DNA of 64,000 nucleotides. Source: an uncultured Ruminococcus sp. Its GTDB lineage: Bacteria; Bacillota; Clostridia; Oscillospirales; Acutalibacteraceae. A program made the translations under genes and the position numbers. Under the pieces are notes generated by a model. It did no database searches. It saw only the letters and a list, made by a program, of their open reading frames with translations, and was not told the DNA's origin. Location of the stretch: contig CAJUGO010000002.1 of assembly GCA_910585865.1 (NCBI GenBank), positions 1-64,000 on the forward strand, in the 5' to 3' direction. Below are positions 44,619-53,687 of this stretch, one piece after another (the stretch's first letter is position 1; each line of letters starts with the position of its first letter).

Positions 44619-45215
44619 TCATCTAAAACAATTACACAAGTTTTCAAACAATTCAACAATAAAAAATTTATATTCATACTGCTCATTTTTTACTATATCA
44701 TATTGACTGCTGTCAAATGTCTCTTTTGCCTTTTTATCCCCCTCAACGGCTGAAGAGATACAAATTGACGGATACATTACACACCACCAGTTATGCCCGT
44801 TTCCGCTTCCTATGGTAATTCTGAGTGCATCGTACATTCCTGACGGCAAAGTATAGCTGTCATAATACCTGGTTGTAAAATACATATTTGTTATTTCTGT
44901 TTTCACCGGATAATTGTATCCGTTTTCCATTACAACTGATTTTGCAACAGCATTTATTTCTTCGATATTATCGAAAACGACTTCTTCGGCTTCTTCTTTG
45001 CTGGAGGCATTCTCAAATAAACTTTTTGTATATTCAAGAACCGTGTCACGAACTTTCATTTTCAAATCCTGGTCTTTTTCACTGTCTGAATTTGCGAGAA
45101 TGTGAAGTCTGAAAACTTCATTTGAAATATCGGTACACTGTGCCTGAAAAGGAATAATTGAATAAATTACTGTAAGTACAAATGCAACACATGCTGATTT
45201 AATAAATAATTTCAT
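44619..45215 (-). CDS. spoIIR: stage II sporulation protein R
   Basis: A 198-residue secreted signalling protein that triggers pro-sigma-E processing in the mother cell during sporulation. A signal-anchor segment (about residues 5-25) is followed by LHILANSDSEKDQDLKMKVRD and GHNWWCVMYPSIC, the family landmarks. Its ribosome site seems buried in the upstream hairpin (45222-45256). It is direct evidence for a spore-forming organism. Confidence 0.95.
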   Translation of the reverse strand: MKLFIKSACVAFVLTVIYSIIPFQAQCTDISNEVFRLHILANSDSEKDQDLKMKVRDTVLEYTKSLFENASSKEEAEEVVFDNIEEINAVAKSVVMENGYNYPVKTEITNMYFTTRYYDSYTLPSGMYDALRITIGSGNGHNWWCVMYPSICISSAVEGDKKAKETFDSSQYDIVKNEQYEYKFFIVELFENLCNCFR

Positions 45216-45256
45216 AAAAATAACCTGTCCTCTCTTTCTTTGAGTATGGACAGGTT
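45214..45256 (-). terminator. Hairpin between ispE and spoIIR
   Basis: AACCTGTCC (45248-45256 on the minus strand) pairs with GGACAGGTT (45222-45230), followed by ATTTTTATG. The T-run contains the first bases before the spoIIR ATG, and the only Shine-Dalgarno-like bases (GGACAGG) lie in the second arm. Confidence 0.7.
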
Positions 45257-45269
45257 GTTATAAAAATAA

Positions 45270-46139
45270 TCAGCTGATTTTACATCCGTCTTTAACCGGT
45301 TTACACAAGAACACGTCATTATAGGTTTCCTTGAGCTTATCATAACATTTTTGTGCTCTGCGCTGAGAAGTAAAAATTGCAAACACGGCTGAGCCGGAAC
45401 CGCTCATACCCGCTCCTCTTGCCTTTGATTTAAGCATAATACTCTTTATCTCATTGACCTCGGGAATTTTCAGAGCAAGTTCAAAGTCATTGAAAAGCGT
45501 AGCGGAAATAAGAAACATATCTCTGCTGTAAAGTGCCTTTATCATCTCATCCGTATAACAGGCGTGAGGATTAAGTGCATCAACTTTTTTATACGCTTCA
45601 GCTGTTGAAACGCTTACCGTATCAGGTTTACAAATAACTATGCCTTCACAATTAAATGAAGGTACTTTTTTTATATCTGTTCCTATTCCCGTACAGTATT
45701 TAGTACCGCCTTGCAGACAAAACGGTACATCAGCACCTATCTTTTCCGCAATACTGAACATTTCAGCTGGCTTGAGCATAGTATTAAAAAGTTTATTAAG
45801 CCCCAGTATTACTGCAGCACCATCACTGCTGCCTCCTGCCAGACCAGCCTGAACAGGAATTTTTTTATCAATATCAATATGCACACCCTTGACTTCTGTT
45901 TTACAATAATCAAAAAAGCGGTATGCAGCCTTGGCACAAATATTTCTGTCATCACAAGGTACACCGTCATAATTGCAAGATATTGTAATTATTCCGCTGT
46001 CATTATCCGAAAGCGTCACCGTATCATACAAATTCACTGCCTGCATAATTGTAGCAATACTATGATAGCCATCTGATCTTTTACCAGTTACATCAAGCGT
46101 AAGATTAATTTTAGCCGGAGCAAGAACTTTAACTTCCAT
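45270..46139 (-). CDS. ispE: 4-diphosphocytidyl-2-C-methyl-D-erythritol kinase
   Basis: A 289-residue GHMP kinase of the MEP isoprenoid route. The start AKINLTLDV, the ATP loop PVQAGLAGGSSDGAAV and GSGSAVFAIF are family motifs. It starts 11 bases inside the end of the aminotransferase gene. Confidence 0.95.
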   Translation of the reverse strand: MEVKVLAPAKINLTLDVTGKRSDGYHSIATIMQAVNLYDTVTLSDNDSGIITISCNYDGVPCDDRNICAKAAYRFFDYCKTEVKGVHIDIDKKIPVQAGLAGGSSDGAAVILGLNKLFNTMLKPAEMFSIAEKIGADVPFCLQGGTKYCTGIGTDIKKVPSFNCEGIVICKPDTVSVSTAEAYKKVDALNPHACYTDEMIKALYSRDMFLISATLFNDFELALKIPEVNEIKSIMLKSKARGAGMSGSGSAVFAIFTSQRRAQKCYDKLKETYNDVFLCKPVKDGCKIS

Positions 46140-47310
46140 AATTTAATTCCTCTAAGAATTCTTTTATTCTCTCAAGCGCAATTTTTAAATGTTGTATAGA
46201 ATATGAGTATGATACCCTGACAAAACCTTCTCCTGATTTTCCGAAAGCAGTGCCCGGAACAACAGCTACATGCTTGTCCATTATAAGTTTGGTACAGAAT
46301 TCGTCAGAACTCAGTCCTGTACTCTTGATACACGGAAATACATAAAATGCTCCTAAAGGTTCAAAGCAGGAAAGACCCATAGCGTTAAATCCGTCAACAA
46401 CAAATCTGCGACGCATATCATATTCCTCACGCATGTGTGCAACATCATTGTCACCGTTTCTTAAAGCTTCTATTGCAGCATACTGTGCTGTTGTCGGTGC
46501 GGACATAATTCCATATTGATGTAGTTTTGTCATTTGTTCAATAACCGGTGCAGGACCAAGAGCATAACCAAGTCTCCAGCCTGTCATTGCATATGACTTT
46601 GAAAAACCGTTTATAACAATGGTTCGTTCATACATTTTGTCAATTGAAGCAATAGAAATATGCTGTCTTCCGCCGTATGTAAGCTCCGAATAGATTTCAT
46701 CAGACAATACAAATAAGTCATTTTCTATTACAACCTTTGCAATTTCTTCAAGGTCTTCCCTCTCCATAATAGCTCCTGTAGGATTGTTTGGAAAAGGAAG
46801 TACAACAAGCTTTGTCTTATCAGTAACAGCTGCTTTTAAGTCTTCTGCTTTTAGTCTGAAATTATCCTCATTTTTTGTATTTATAATCACAGGTGTACCG
46901 CCCGCCATAACAGTAAGCGGCTCATAACAAACAAATGAAGGCTCAGGGATTATTACCTCGTCTCCTTTTTGGATAAGTGCACGAAAAGCAAGATCAATTC
47001 CTTCGCTTCCCCCCACTGTAACTAATGTTTGCGTTTTATCATCATATGAAATATTAAACCGTCTTTTATAATAACTGCAAATTTCCTTTAGCAGATCACA
47101 AAAACCTCGATTGGGAGAATACCAAGTCTTACCCTTTTTAAGACTGTCGATTCCTTCATCACGTATATGCCAAGGGGTTTGAAAATCCGGTTCACCTATA
47201 CTCAGTGAAATAACATTATCCATTTCATTTGCAATGTCAAAAAATTTTCTGATACCTGACGGTTTAATATCTTTTATTGTATCATTTAAATATTTTGAAT
47301 AATCTATCAC
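46129..47310 (-). CDS. class I/II PLP aminotransferase
   Basis: A 393-residue aminotransferase of the aspartate/PatA type. The PLP lysine is in SKSYAMTGWRLGY, with FPNNPTGA and SDEIYSELTY upstream. It starts at a GTG that overlaps the stop of the Lrp/AsnC gene by 4 bases (GTGA), so the pair is coupled. The substrate is likely an aromatic or dicarboxylic amino acid, with the neighbouring regulator as its control. Confidence 0.93.
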   Translation of the reverse strand: MIDYSKYLNDTIKDIKPSGIRKFFDIANEMDNVISLSIGEPDFQTPWHIRDEGIDSLKKGKTWYSPNRGFCDLLKEICSYYKRRFNISYDDKTQTLVTVGGSEGIDLAFRALIQKGDEVIIPEPSFVCYEPLTVMAGGTPVIINTKNEDNFRLKAEDLKAAVTDKTKLVVLPFPNNPTGAIMEREDLEEIAKVVIENDLFVLSDEIYSELTYGGRQHISIASIDKMYERTIVINGFSKSYAMTGWRLGYALGPAPVIEQMTKLHQYGIMSAPTTAQYAAIEALRNGDNDVAHMREEYDMRRRFVVDGFNAMGLSCFEPLGAFYVFPCIKSTGLSSDEFCTKLIMDKHVAVVPGTAFGKSGEGFVRVSYSYSIQHLKIALERIKEFLEELNYGS

Positions 47311-47789
47311 AGGATTAAATGCCTCCCGTCATTTTCACAATCGGAACAGACAAGATTAAGTCCCCTGTCTTTATAACATCTCATTATAAAATGAGTTGCA
47401 GTTGAAAGAACACCGTCGATTGCAGATAGTTTTTTTGCTACAAACATTGCAATATCCTGCATAGTTTCACCACGTACAATAAGTGCAAAATCATAAGCGC
47501 CTGCCATCAAATAAACAGATTTAACCTCATCAAATGACATACAAAGCTCCGCCATTTCATCAAATCCTGTTTCCTTTTTGGGAGTTACCTTAAGCTCAAT
47601 AAATGCTTCAACATAGCTGTCGTCAACCTTTTCCCAATCTACAACAGCCTGATATCCTTTTATTATGCCTTTGTTTTCATATTCTTTAATTTGTGCCTTT
47701 ATATAATCCTCAGGTTCCCCTAGCATCGCGGCTATTTCCGAAGAAGTAAAATCTGAATTTGTACTCAAAAGCTTTAATAATTTATCCAT
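47307..47789 (-). CDS. Lrp/AsnC family regulator
   Basis: A 160-residue protein with an N-terminal winged helix (FTSSEIAAMLGEPEDYIKAQIKEYENKGII) and a C-terminal RAM/ACT ligand domain (KETGFDEMAELC...VKSVYLMAGAYDFALIVRG). It probably senses an amino acid and controls the aminotransferase gene it overlaps. Confidence 0.92.
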   Translation of the reverse strand: MDKLLKLLSTNSDFTSSEIAAMLGEPEDYIKAQIKEYENKGIIKGYQAVVDWEKVDDSYVEAFIELKVTPKKETGFDEMAELCMSFDEVKSVYLMAGAYDFALIVRGETMQDIAMFVAKKLSAIDGVLSTATHFIMRCYKDRGLNLVCSDCENDGRHLIL

Positions 47790-47880
47790 GCTTATTCCTC
47801 CCTGAATTTATTTAAATTACATATTATAGATTTATAACTATAATTCGTATGAATTATGCAAAATATGACTTATCTGATAA

Positions 47881-48375
47881 TTATACTGCCTGAATTGCAA
47901 GCTTGTCAACAGTATTTATTAAGTTAATACATAGAGATGCCGCAAGACACATTACCTCTTTTGCAGGGTCTGATATTTCAAGCTCATAATAATTGCCGGA
48001 CTGCTTTCGCTGAACTGCAATAACAGCGTTATCAACATCAATTATACTGAAATTTTTAGAAACTGCATCCCCGCATATATGCCAGTTATTTCCGTAAAAT
48101 CTGCATTGAACGCCGCTTGCAGCATTAATAATAACAAGTGTTAAAGCCGTCATATCATTCTTCAATGTAAAAGAGTTAACACCTACTATGGGCAACTTTC
48201 TGATTTTGGCAGTAATAATTTTATTTTCATCTATTATATCAATCTTAATGTTATTTTTTTTAACATTATGCTTTGATCTTTTTAATACAGCATGATATTT
48301 TTGTCTGCCAAGCTCATCATAAATAATGAAACATGTGTCAGATGCTGAAACGTCACGATTAATAAACAATTTCAT
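47881..48375 (-). CDS. LURP-one-related (tubby-like) protein
   Basis: A protein of about 164 residues with a repeating beta pattern around FIIYDELGRQKY and ITAKIRKLPIVGVNSFTL, reminiscent of the LURP-one/tubby-like barrel. Function unknown. I place the start at the ATG at 48375, 6 bases after GGTGAT; a GTG at 48384 is possible. It sits between nadE and the Lrp/AsnC gene. Confidence 0.6.
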   Translation of the reverse strand: MKLFINRDVSASDTCFIIYDELGRQKYHAVLKRSKHNVKKNNIKIDIIDENKIITAKIRKLPIVGVNSFTLKNDMTALTLVIINAASGVQCRFYGNNWHICGDAVSKNFSIIDVDNAVIAVQRKQSGNYYELEISDPAKEVMCLAASLCINLINTVDKLAIQAV

Positions 48376-48402
48376 ATATATCACCGATTAATTCTTTATG
48401 CA

Positions 48403-50319
48403 TTATTGAGACTTTTCGAGATCTTTAAGCCACATCCTTACAGATGCATCACTCGGCATTCTCCAGTCAGAACGCGGTGAAAGCGTAACTGATCCTACCT
48501 TTGGACCATCAGGTAAACAGGTACGCTTAAATTGCTGAGCAAAAAATCTCTTTATAAAAACTGTAAGCCATTTCTTTATAACAAGATTATCATATTTGCC
48601 TTTAAATGTCTGCTTTGCAAGATAATATATTTTATTCGGTGAAAATGCAAACCGTACCATATGATAAAGAAAAAAATCATGAAGTTCATAAGGACCCACA
48701 ACATCCTCAGTTTTCTGAGTAATCTCTCCATTATCATCAGGAGGGAGAAGCTCAGGACTTACCGGTGTATCGAGGACATCCAACAGTACATTTCTTAATT
48801 CACCATCATTTTTTTGTGCTTCATACTCTGTAAGATAACGCACAAGAGTCTTTGGAACAGATACATTGACCGCATACATACTCATATGGTCACCATTATA
48901 GGTAGCCCATCCGAGTGCAAGCTCAGACAAATCGCCTGTACCAATTACAAGGGAACTGTGCTTGTTTGACAGGTCCATAAGGATTTGAGTTCTTTCTCTT
49001 GCCTGTGAGTTTTCATACACTATATCAGTAATTGCTTCATCATGCGTTATATCTGTAAAATGCTGCCGGACAGCGGAAGTTATATCTATTTCTTCAAAAG
49101 AAACACCGTATGCCTCTGCGAGTTTTTCTGCATTCGATTTAGTTCGTACAGTTGTACCGAAACACGGCATTGTCACTGTATAAATATTTTTTCTGTCAAT
49201 ACCCAGCATATCAAAAGCATGAACACATACAATTAATGCCAATGTACTGTCCAGACCGCCTGAAAGTCCCAAAACAACACTATTCATTCCTGTATGTGAT
49301 AGTCTCGTTGCCAGACCCGTTGACTGCATCAGTATTATTTCCTCGCATCTTAATTCAAGATCGTCTTTATTTGTCGGTACAAACGGCGTCGGAGAAAATT
49401 TTCTTGCAAGTTTTGTCTGCTTTATCGGCATATTAAATAAATACTCTGAGATACCGCTGTCAACACCACTGTAAGTATTAACTCTTCTGCGTTCCCACAT
49501 AAGCCTTTGTACATCTACGTCAGCATAAGTTATGCCCTGTGTAAACCGTTCGCTTTCTGCAAGTACAGAGGCGTATTCACAAATTATATTTTGCCCGGAA
49601 AACACCATATCAGTCGTACTCTCACCAAAACCCGAATCACTGTAAACATATGCACAGTGAAGTTTTCCGCTCTGCATTTTAACAAGATCTCGTCTATACT
49701 GGGCTTTCCCTATGACATCATCTGATGATGATAAATTACAAATAATAGTCGCACCTGATTTTGCAAGCCTGATTGAGGGAGAATCAGGCACCCATAGATC
49801 CTCACATATTTCAATAGCAAAACAAAAGTCAGGCATTTCTTTACATTTAAAAATTAAATTGTCACAAAAATCAAATCCGGATATGCCTGCATAACTAAAT
49901 GAAAGCTCTCGAAGCCCTTTTCCGCTTGAAAAATGACGTTGTTCGTAAAATTCATCATAATTAGGAATATTAATTTTGGGAACAATTCCAAGAATACTGC
50001 CTTTGTAAATTACTATTGCGCAATTGTAAAGGGACTCTCTCAGTGCAATAGGAGCACCTACAACCGAAACAATATCGAGATTTTTGGTTTCCTCAATTAT
50101 TTTACCAACAGCTTTTTCTGCAGCCTTAAGCAGTACATTTTGTAAAAACAAATCGGAACATGTGTATCCCGTAACACACAATTCGGGAAATAAAACAAGT
50201 GATGCCCCGCAATTATATGCACTCTTAATCTGTGCGCATATCTGCACCGCATTATTATCACAATCAGTTACACGTATTCTCGGTGTCGCAGCAGCAACCT
50301 TAATAAAACCGTAATTCAT
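48403..50319 (-). CDS. nadE: glutamine-dependent NAD+ synthetase
   Basis: A 638-residue two-domain enzyme making NAD+ from deamido-NAD+. The N-terminal nitrilase domain has the Glu-Lys-Cys triad (LFPELCVTGY, VPKINIPNYDEFYE, EICEDLWVP) that releases ammonia from glutamine. The C-terminal synthetase domain has the ATP loop SGGLDSTLAL. It is a long, glutaminase-type form. Confidence 0.96.
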   Translation of the reverse strand: MNYGFIKVAAATPRIRVTDCDNNAVQICAQIKSAYNCGASLVLFPELCVTGYTCSDLFLQNVLLKAAEKAVGKIIEETKNLDIVSVVGAPIALRESLYNCAIVIYKGSILGIVPKINIPNYDEFYEQRHFSSGKGLRELSFSYAGISGFDFCDNLIFKCKEMPDFCFAIEICEDLWVPDSPSIRLAKSGATIICNLSSSDDVIGKAQYRRDLVKMQSGKLHCAYVYSDSGFGESTTDMVFSGQNIICEYASVLAESERFTQGITYADVDVQRLMWERRRVNTYSGVDSGISEYLFNMPIKQTKLARKFSPTPFVPTNKDDLELRCEEIILMQSTGLATRLSHTGMNSVVLGLSGGLDSTLALIVCVHAFDMLGIDRKNIYTVTMPCFGTTVRTKSNAEKLAEAYGVSFEEIDITSAVRQHFTDITHDEAITDIVYENSQARERTQILMDLSNKHSSLVIGTGDLSELALGWATYNGDHMSMYAVNVSVPKTLVRYLTEYEAQKNDGELRNVLLDVLDTPVSPELLPPDDNGEITQKTEDVVGPYELHDFFLYHMVRFAFSPNKIYYLAKQTFKGKYDNLVIKKWLTVFIKRFFAQQFKRTCLPDGPKVGSVTLSPRSDWRMPSDASVRMWLKDLEKSQ

Positions 50320-50346
50320 ATAATCAATCCCTCAAATAAAAATAAT

Positions 50347-50373
50347 ACCGCAGAAACAAAATGTTCCTACGGT
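50347..50373 (-). terminator. Terminator of the sugar transferase / O-antigen ligase genes
   Basis: ACCG with GGAAC pairs with GTTTC and CGGT on the minus strand, followed by ATTATTTTTATT. It lies between the O-antigen-ligase-like stop and the nadE start. Confidence 0.6.
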
Positions 50374-50407
50374 TTAGTATACATCAAAATTTGTAAATAT
50401 ACAAGCA

Positions 50408-51874
50408 CTACAACAGTGTTCTTGTTAAGCGTTTTCTATGAAAAAGATACTGTCTTTCAAGCATAGGTTCAAACTTTGCTATATAACAGCTCATATATCC
50501 CATCATAAGCCAAAACCACATTACCATAAACGATACGTCATACAGCAATGCCTTTTCAAAAAGTGAATAAAACAGATATGCAAACAAAAAGGCAAAAAGA
50601 CAAGGATATACGTCATTACGAAATGTTTTTTTCTGTAAAAACAAATGCTGTGCAGAATGTTTTGCAAATCTGAATCCAAAAATTCCAAAAAGCAAAAACC
50701 CAATTATACCTGTTGATACAAGTATTGTTAAAAATCCGTTATGCAAGTCGCTTTGATGATATGAATAGCTTAACGCACCGTTGGCATATTCCTCACTGTA
50801 AAATATAATATTTCCGTTGGAAATTCCTATAATCGGAGAAATTTTAAAAAGATTAATAGATTCCTTCCACAGCTTTTTTCTACCGCTGTCAATATTCTTA
50901 TTTTCATGCGTAAAAGTAACTGCGGAATCACTTTTATCTTCTTTTTGTTTATTTTTTTCTGTCAGTGAATTTGAAGTTTTATTATTTTCCTTAAGTATGT
51001 CTACTATTGAAGCCGTTTTTGAAAAAACAACAGAAAAACCTTCCTGACAAATTGTTCTGAATAAAACTACCGACCCCACTAAAAATGCTCCTACGAGCAC
51101 AAGTGATATAATTTTAAGAATTATTTTTGATGTAGAAATCCCTGTTTTATCAGCAAAAAACACATACACAACATATACAATTGCATAACCCAAGGCAAGT
51201 ACAAGCGATGCATTTGAATCACATAAAATTAATGAAAAAAGATTTGTTGAAATGCACGCCATAATCCAAATTTTACTTACCCGCGGCTGATTAACCTTAT
51301 TCATAAAATCTTTTTTATAAAGCATATGACAGCATACAATTGAGACTACAGAAGAAAATCCAAGCAGATTAGGATTAACATAACAACCGGTAAAACGATT
51401 TTCATATATCGTGAACTTTATCCAGTACCATTCAAAACTGAACCCTGCCATTAGTGAGATTATTCCTACTATATTTACTATTGTAGTTACGTAAACAATC
51501 AATCTTGCAATAAAATAAAGTTCATCCCTAAAATTGAAATCCGGTTCAGTATGCATTCCATAAAATACAAAAAAACAAATCAAAATATGCAAAAACATCA
51601 ATACACTGTAAAACAGTGTTACTGAATAATTAAATAAAATAGAAATAAGTGTAACACCCAGAAACGCACCTATCCATAACCCGAAACGCAACTTAAAAAA
51701 AGTATTGTTTTTGAGCTGATTAAGCACTAAAAGGCGTACTCCCAAAACAAAAAGAAAAACCAAAAGGATATAAGCAGGAATCTGAAGAAACGCAATGTTG
51801 CAGAAAAGCAAATCTATAATATAAATTCTTCTGAACAATGACGTGTCTTTTAACTTTTCCTTTAAAGCAGTCAT
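50408..51874 (-). CDS. O-antigen ligase / polymerase-like membrane protein
   Basis: A protein of about 488 residues with ten or more membrane helices and a large external loop (about 280-345) holding the polar stretch with SNSLTEKNK and HENKNID. The part KLWKESINLFKISPIIGISNG and the following YHQSDLHNGFLTI match the O-antigen ligase (Wzy_C) domain. It is likely to polymerise or ligate a surface polysaccharide. The ATG at 51874 follows GAGGT; the frame runs four codons further to a TTG. It lies 100 bases after the sugar transferase gene. Confidence 0.85.
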   Translation of the reverse strand: MTALKEKLKDTSLFRRIYIIDLLFCNIAFLQIPAYILLVFLFVLGVRLLVLNQLKNNTFFKLRFGLWIGAFLGVTLISILFNYSVTLFYSVLMFLHILICFFVFYGMHTEPDFNFRDELYFIARLIVYVTTIVNIVGIISLMAGFSFEWYWIKFTIYENRFTGCYVNPNLLGFSSVVSIVCCHMLYKKDFMNKVNQPRVSKIWIMACISTNLFSLILCDSNASLVLALGYAIVYVVYVFFADKTGISTSKIILKIISLVLVGAFLVGSVVLFRTICQEGFSVVFSKTASIVDILKENNKTSNSLTEKNKQKEDKSDSAVTFTHENKNIDSGRKKLWKESINLFKISPIIGISNGNIIFYSEEYANGALSYSYHQSDLHNGFLTILVSTGIIGFLLFGIFGFRFAKHSAQHLFLQKKTFRNDVYPCLFAFLFAYLFYSLFEKALLYDVSFMVMWFWLMMGYMSCYIAKFEPMLERQYLFHRKRLTRTLL

Positions 51875-51988
51875 TTTATACCTCAAAATTAATTTTAATC
51901 AGGCGTAACCGAAAAGCGTTGTATGTTTAAATAAACACATTATCAAACGATGAAAACACTTTTTCAGATACAGACTAAACAAAATACC

Positions 51989-52669
51989 TTATCCGAATAC
52001 TTCTTTTACGGTCTTAAAGATTAACTTAATATCAGATTTAAATCCAAAATTTTTAATATATATGAGATTATATTTCATTTTTTCGGGCAGTATTTTATTT
52101 ATATAAATTCCATCAACATCAACTTCTCCGCTCAAAAGTTTTTCCTCATCCTTATACATTATGGAGGCAAGCGAAGTTATTCCGGCAGGCATAAGCAAGG
52201 TTGCATAATATTCCGGAGAATACATTTTGACATAATGCTCCACCTCGGGTCTTGTTCCGACAATTGACATTGAACCTGAAAGCACATTAAAAACCTGAGG
52301 CAATTCATCAAGACGGTATTTACGTAAAAACCGTCCTATTGACGTTACTCGGGAATCGCCGTCAGTCGTAACAAGAGTTCCGATTTTGTCGGCATTTTCA
52401 ACCATAGTGCGAAATTTTAATATTTTAAACTTTCTGCCGTATGTTGTTATACGCTCCTGCTTATAAAATATAGTTCCCTTTGACGTAAGCTTTACAGCCA
52501 AAGATATAACAGCAATAGGAACAATTAAAAGTAAAAGCAGTATAATTGAAAAAATAATATCAAATACCCGTTTTAAAATCCGGCTGACATTTTTTTTGCA
52601 GAGTAAATCGTAATATATCTTAACTTCATCACATTGAAACTGTGACGGAAGCTTGTTAAATGATTTCAT
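51989..52669 (-). CDS. undecaprenyl-phosphate sugar phosphotransferase
   Basis: A protein of about 226 residues of the bacterial sugar-transferase (WbaP/WcaJ C-terminal) family, which starts surface glycan synthesis by placing a phosphosugar on the lipid carrier. One membrane helix (IIFSIILLLLLIVPIAVIS) is followed by KQERITTYGRKFKILKFRTM, LRKYRLDELPQ and VGTRPE. I use the ATG at 52669 behind GGAG; the frame extends 10 codons upstream. It is the first gene after the attenuator-like leader. Confidence 0.93.
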   Translation of the reverse strand: MKSFNKLPSQFQCDEVKIYYDLLCKKNVSRILKRVFDIIFSIILLLLLIVPIAVISLAVKLTSKGTIFYKQERITTYGRKFKILKFRTMVENADKIGTLVTTDGDSRVTSIGRFLRKYRLDELPQVFNVLSGSMSIVGTRPEVEHYVKMYSPEYYATLLMPAGITSLASIMYKDEEKLLSGEVDVDGIYINKILPEKMKYNLIYIKNFGFKSDIKLIFKTVKEVFG

Positions 52670-52893
52670 ATCACAGCTCCTATCAAAAATAAGGCGCACA
52701 ATGCCTATGCTATTACAAAGATTATATATCTTTTGCTGGTTTTTTTCAAGATTTATTTTCTTCCTGAAAATTTTTACTCTAAAAGGTAAAAACCGACGGT
52801 ATGCAGCCGTCGGTTTTTAGGTAATTTTATGGAGTAATCAAGCACATAGAAAGGAAGTTGATAGTTAGTTAATGTCGATAAATCATTTATCTT
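52670..52893 (-). promoter_or_regulatory. 5' leader of the glycan genes with internal terminator
   Basis: Transcription on the minus strand should begin near 52893. The leader of about 220 bases contains a self-complementary GATAAAT/ATTTATC (52877-52891), a tiny ORF (MIYRH) and, at 52788-52818, a full intrinsic terminator. The order promoter, terminator, gene is that of an attenuator. Confidence 0.6.
52788..52818 (-). terminator. Intrinsic terminator inside the leader
   Basis: AAAAACCGACGG (52788-52799) pairs perfectly with CCGTCGGTTTTT (52807-52818). On the minus strand it is followed by five Ts. It stands 120 bases before the sugar transferase start, after the promoter. Confidence 0.85.
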
Positions 52894-52899
52894 GTTTAT

Positions 52900-52928
52900 A
52901 CTATATCACACCAATTGTCTATTGTCAA
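52900..52928 (-). promoter_or_regulatory. Promoter of the glycan genes
   Basis: On the minus strand TTGACA (52923-52928) and TATAGT (52900-52905) are separated by 17 bases. Confidence 0.8.
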
Positions 52929-52996
52929 CACTTTTTTTAAACTTTTTTGATTTTTTTAATACTTTTTAATTAATTACATCAAAAACATTAAATCTC

Positions 52997-53025
52997 TTGA
53001 CTAAATGAATAAAAAATTGTAAAAT
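52997..53025 (+). promoter_or_regulatory. Promoter of the DUF1292 gene
   Basis: TTGACT (52997-53002) and TAAAAT (53020-53025) are separated by 17 bases, divergent from the glycan promoter. Confidence 0.75.
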
Positions 53026-53108
53026 TAATTTAAAGAAGTCAATATTATAATTTTTACTGCAATGTGTTAATTGCAATATGGCTTTATTGAATTGGGAGGT
53101 CATAAATA

Positions 53109-53405
53109 ATGACTAATGAATACGGTCCGGATCTTATTACACTTATAAGTGATGAAGGCGAAGAAATTGAGTTTGAAATTCTTGATATAATTGAAAACGA
53201 CGATGAAAAATTTTATGTTCTTTATCCATATTATGAATCCCCTGAACAATCAATAAATGATTCGGGCGAATACTATATTTTTGAAGTTATTAATTCAGAC
53301 GGTGAAGAAGAACTTGCTGAAATTGAAGACGAAGCAAAACTTCTAAAGATTGCGGCTATATTTGAAGAAAGATACAATGAAGAAATTTACGATGAGAATG
53401 ACTAA
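53109..53405 (+). CDS. DUF1292 protein
   Basis: A 98-residue, very acidic protein (YrzB/DUF1292 type, with ITLISDEGEEIEFEILDIIE). Function unknown; the family is widespread in Firmicutes. GGGAGG precedes the ATG. The 6S RNA gene follows directly. Confidence 0.88.
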   Translation: MTNEYGPDLITLISDEGEEIEFEILDIIENDDEKFYVLYPYYESPEQSINDSGEYYIFEVINSDGEEELAEIEDEAKLLKIAAIFEERYNEEIYDEND

Positions 53406-53447
53406 TCCTGTTTTTCTTTTCATATAATATAACTAAATATATTATAA

Positions 53448-53453
53448 TATAAT
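53448..53453 (+). promoter_or_regulatory. -10 box of the 6S RNA gene
   Basis: A perfect TATAAT ends 7 bases before the predicted 5' end of the RNA at 53461. Confidence 0.65.
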
Positions 53454-53460
53454 GTATTAT

Positions 53461-53640
53461 CCCTGCCTGATGCGCGAATGATTTTAAAATAACCCTACAA
53501 CATTTAAATCGGGAGCTTAGCTCTTTATGCGGTGTGCAGACCTCCCGTTTTCGGAAGAAGGAAGCCTAAAGCACAAAGGAAGGCACCCACCTGTCATATT
53601 AGTAGGCAGGTTATTATTTAAATCATACGGTCAGGCGGGG
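53461..53640 (+). ncRNA. ssrS: 6S RNA
   Basis: A 180-base region with a closing stem: CCCTGCCTGA (53461-53470) pairs with TCAGGCGGGG (53631-53640), ten pairs with one G-T. Inside are GACCTCCCG, CGGAAGAAGG, GCCTAAAGC and CACCCACCTG, which match by eye the 3' half of Firmicute 6S RNA, with a large AT-rich central bubble. 6S RNA binds sigma-A RNA polymerase and imitates an open promoter. The length is right for the family. Confidence 0.85.
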
Positions 53641-53687
53641 TTTAATTTTTTGACTTCTAACTTTAATAAACAGGAGTAATAAAATAT

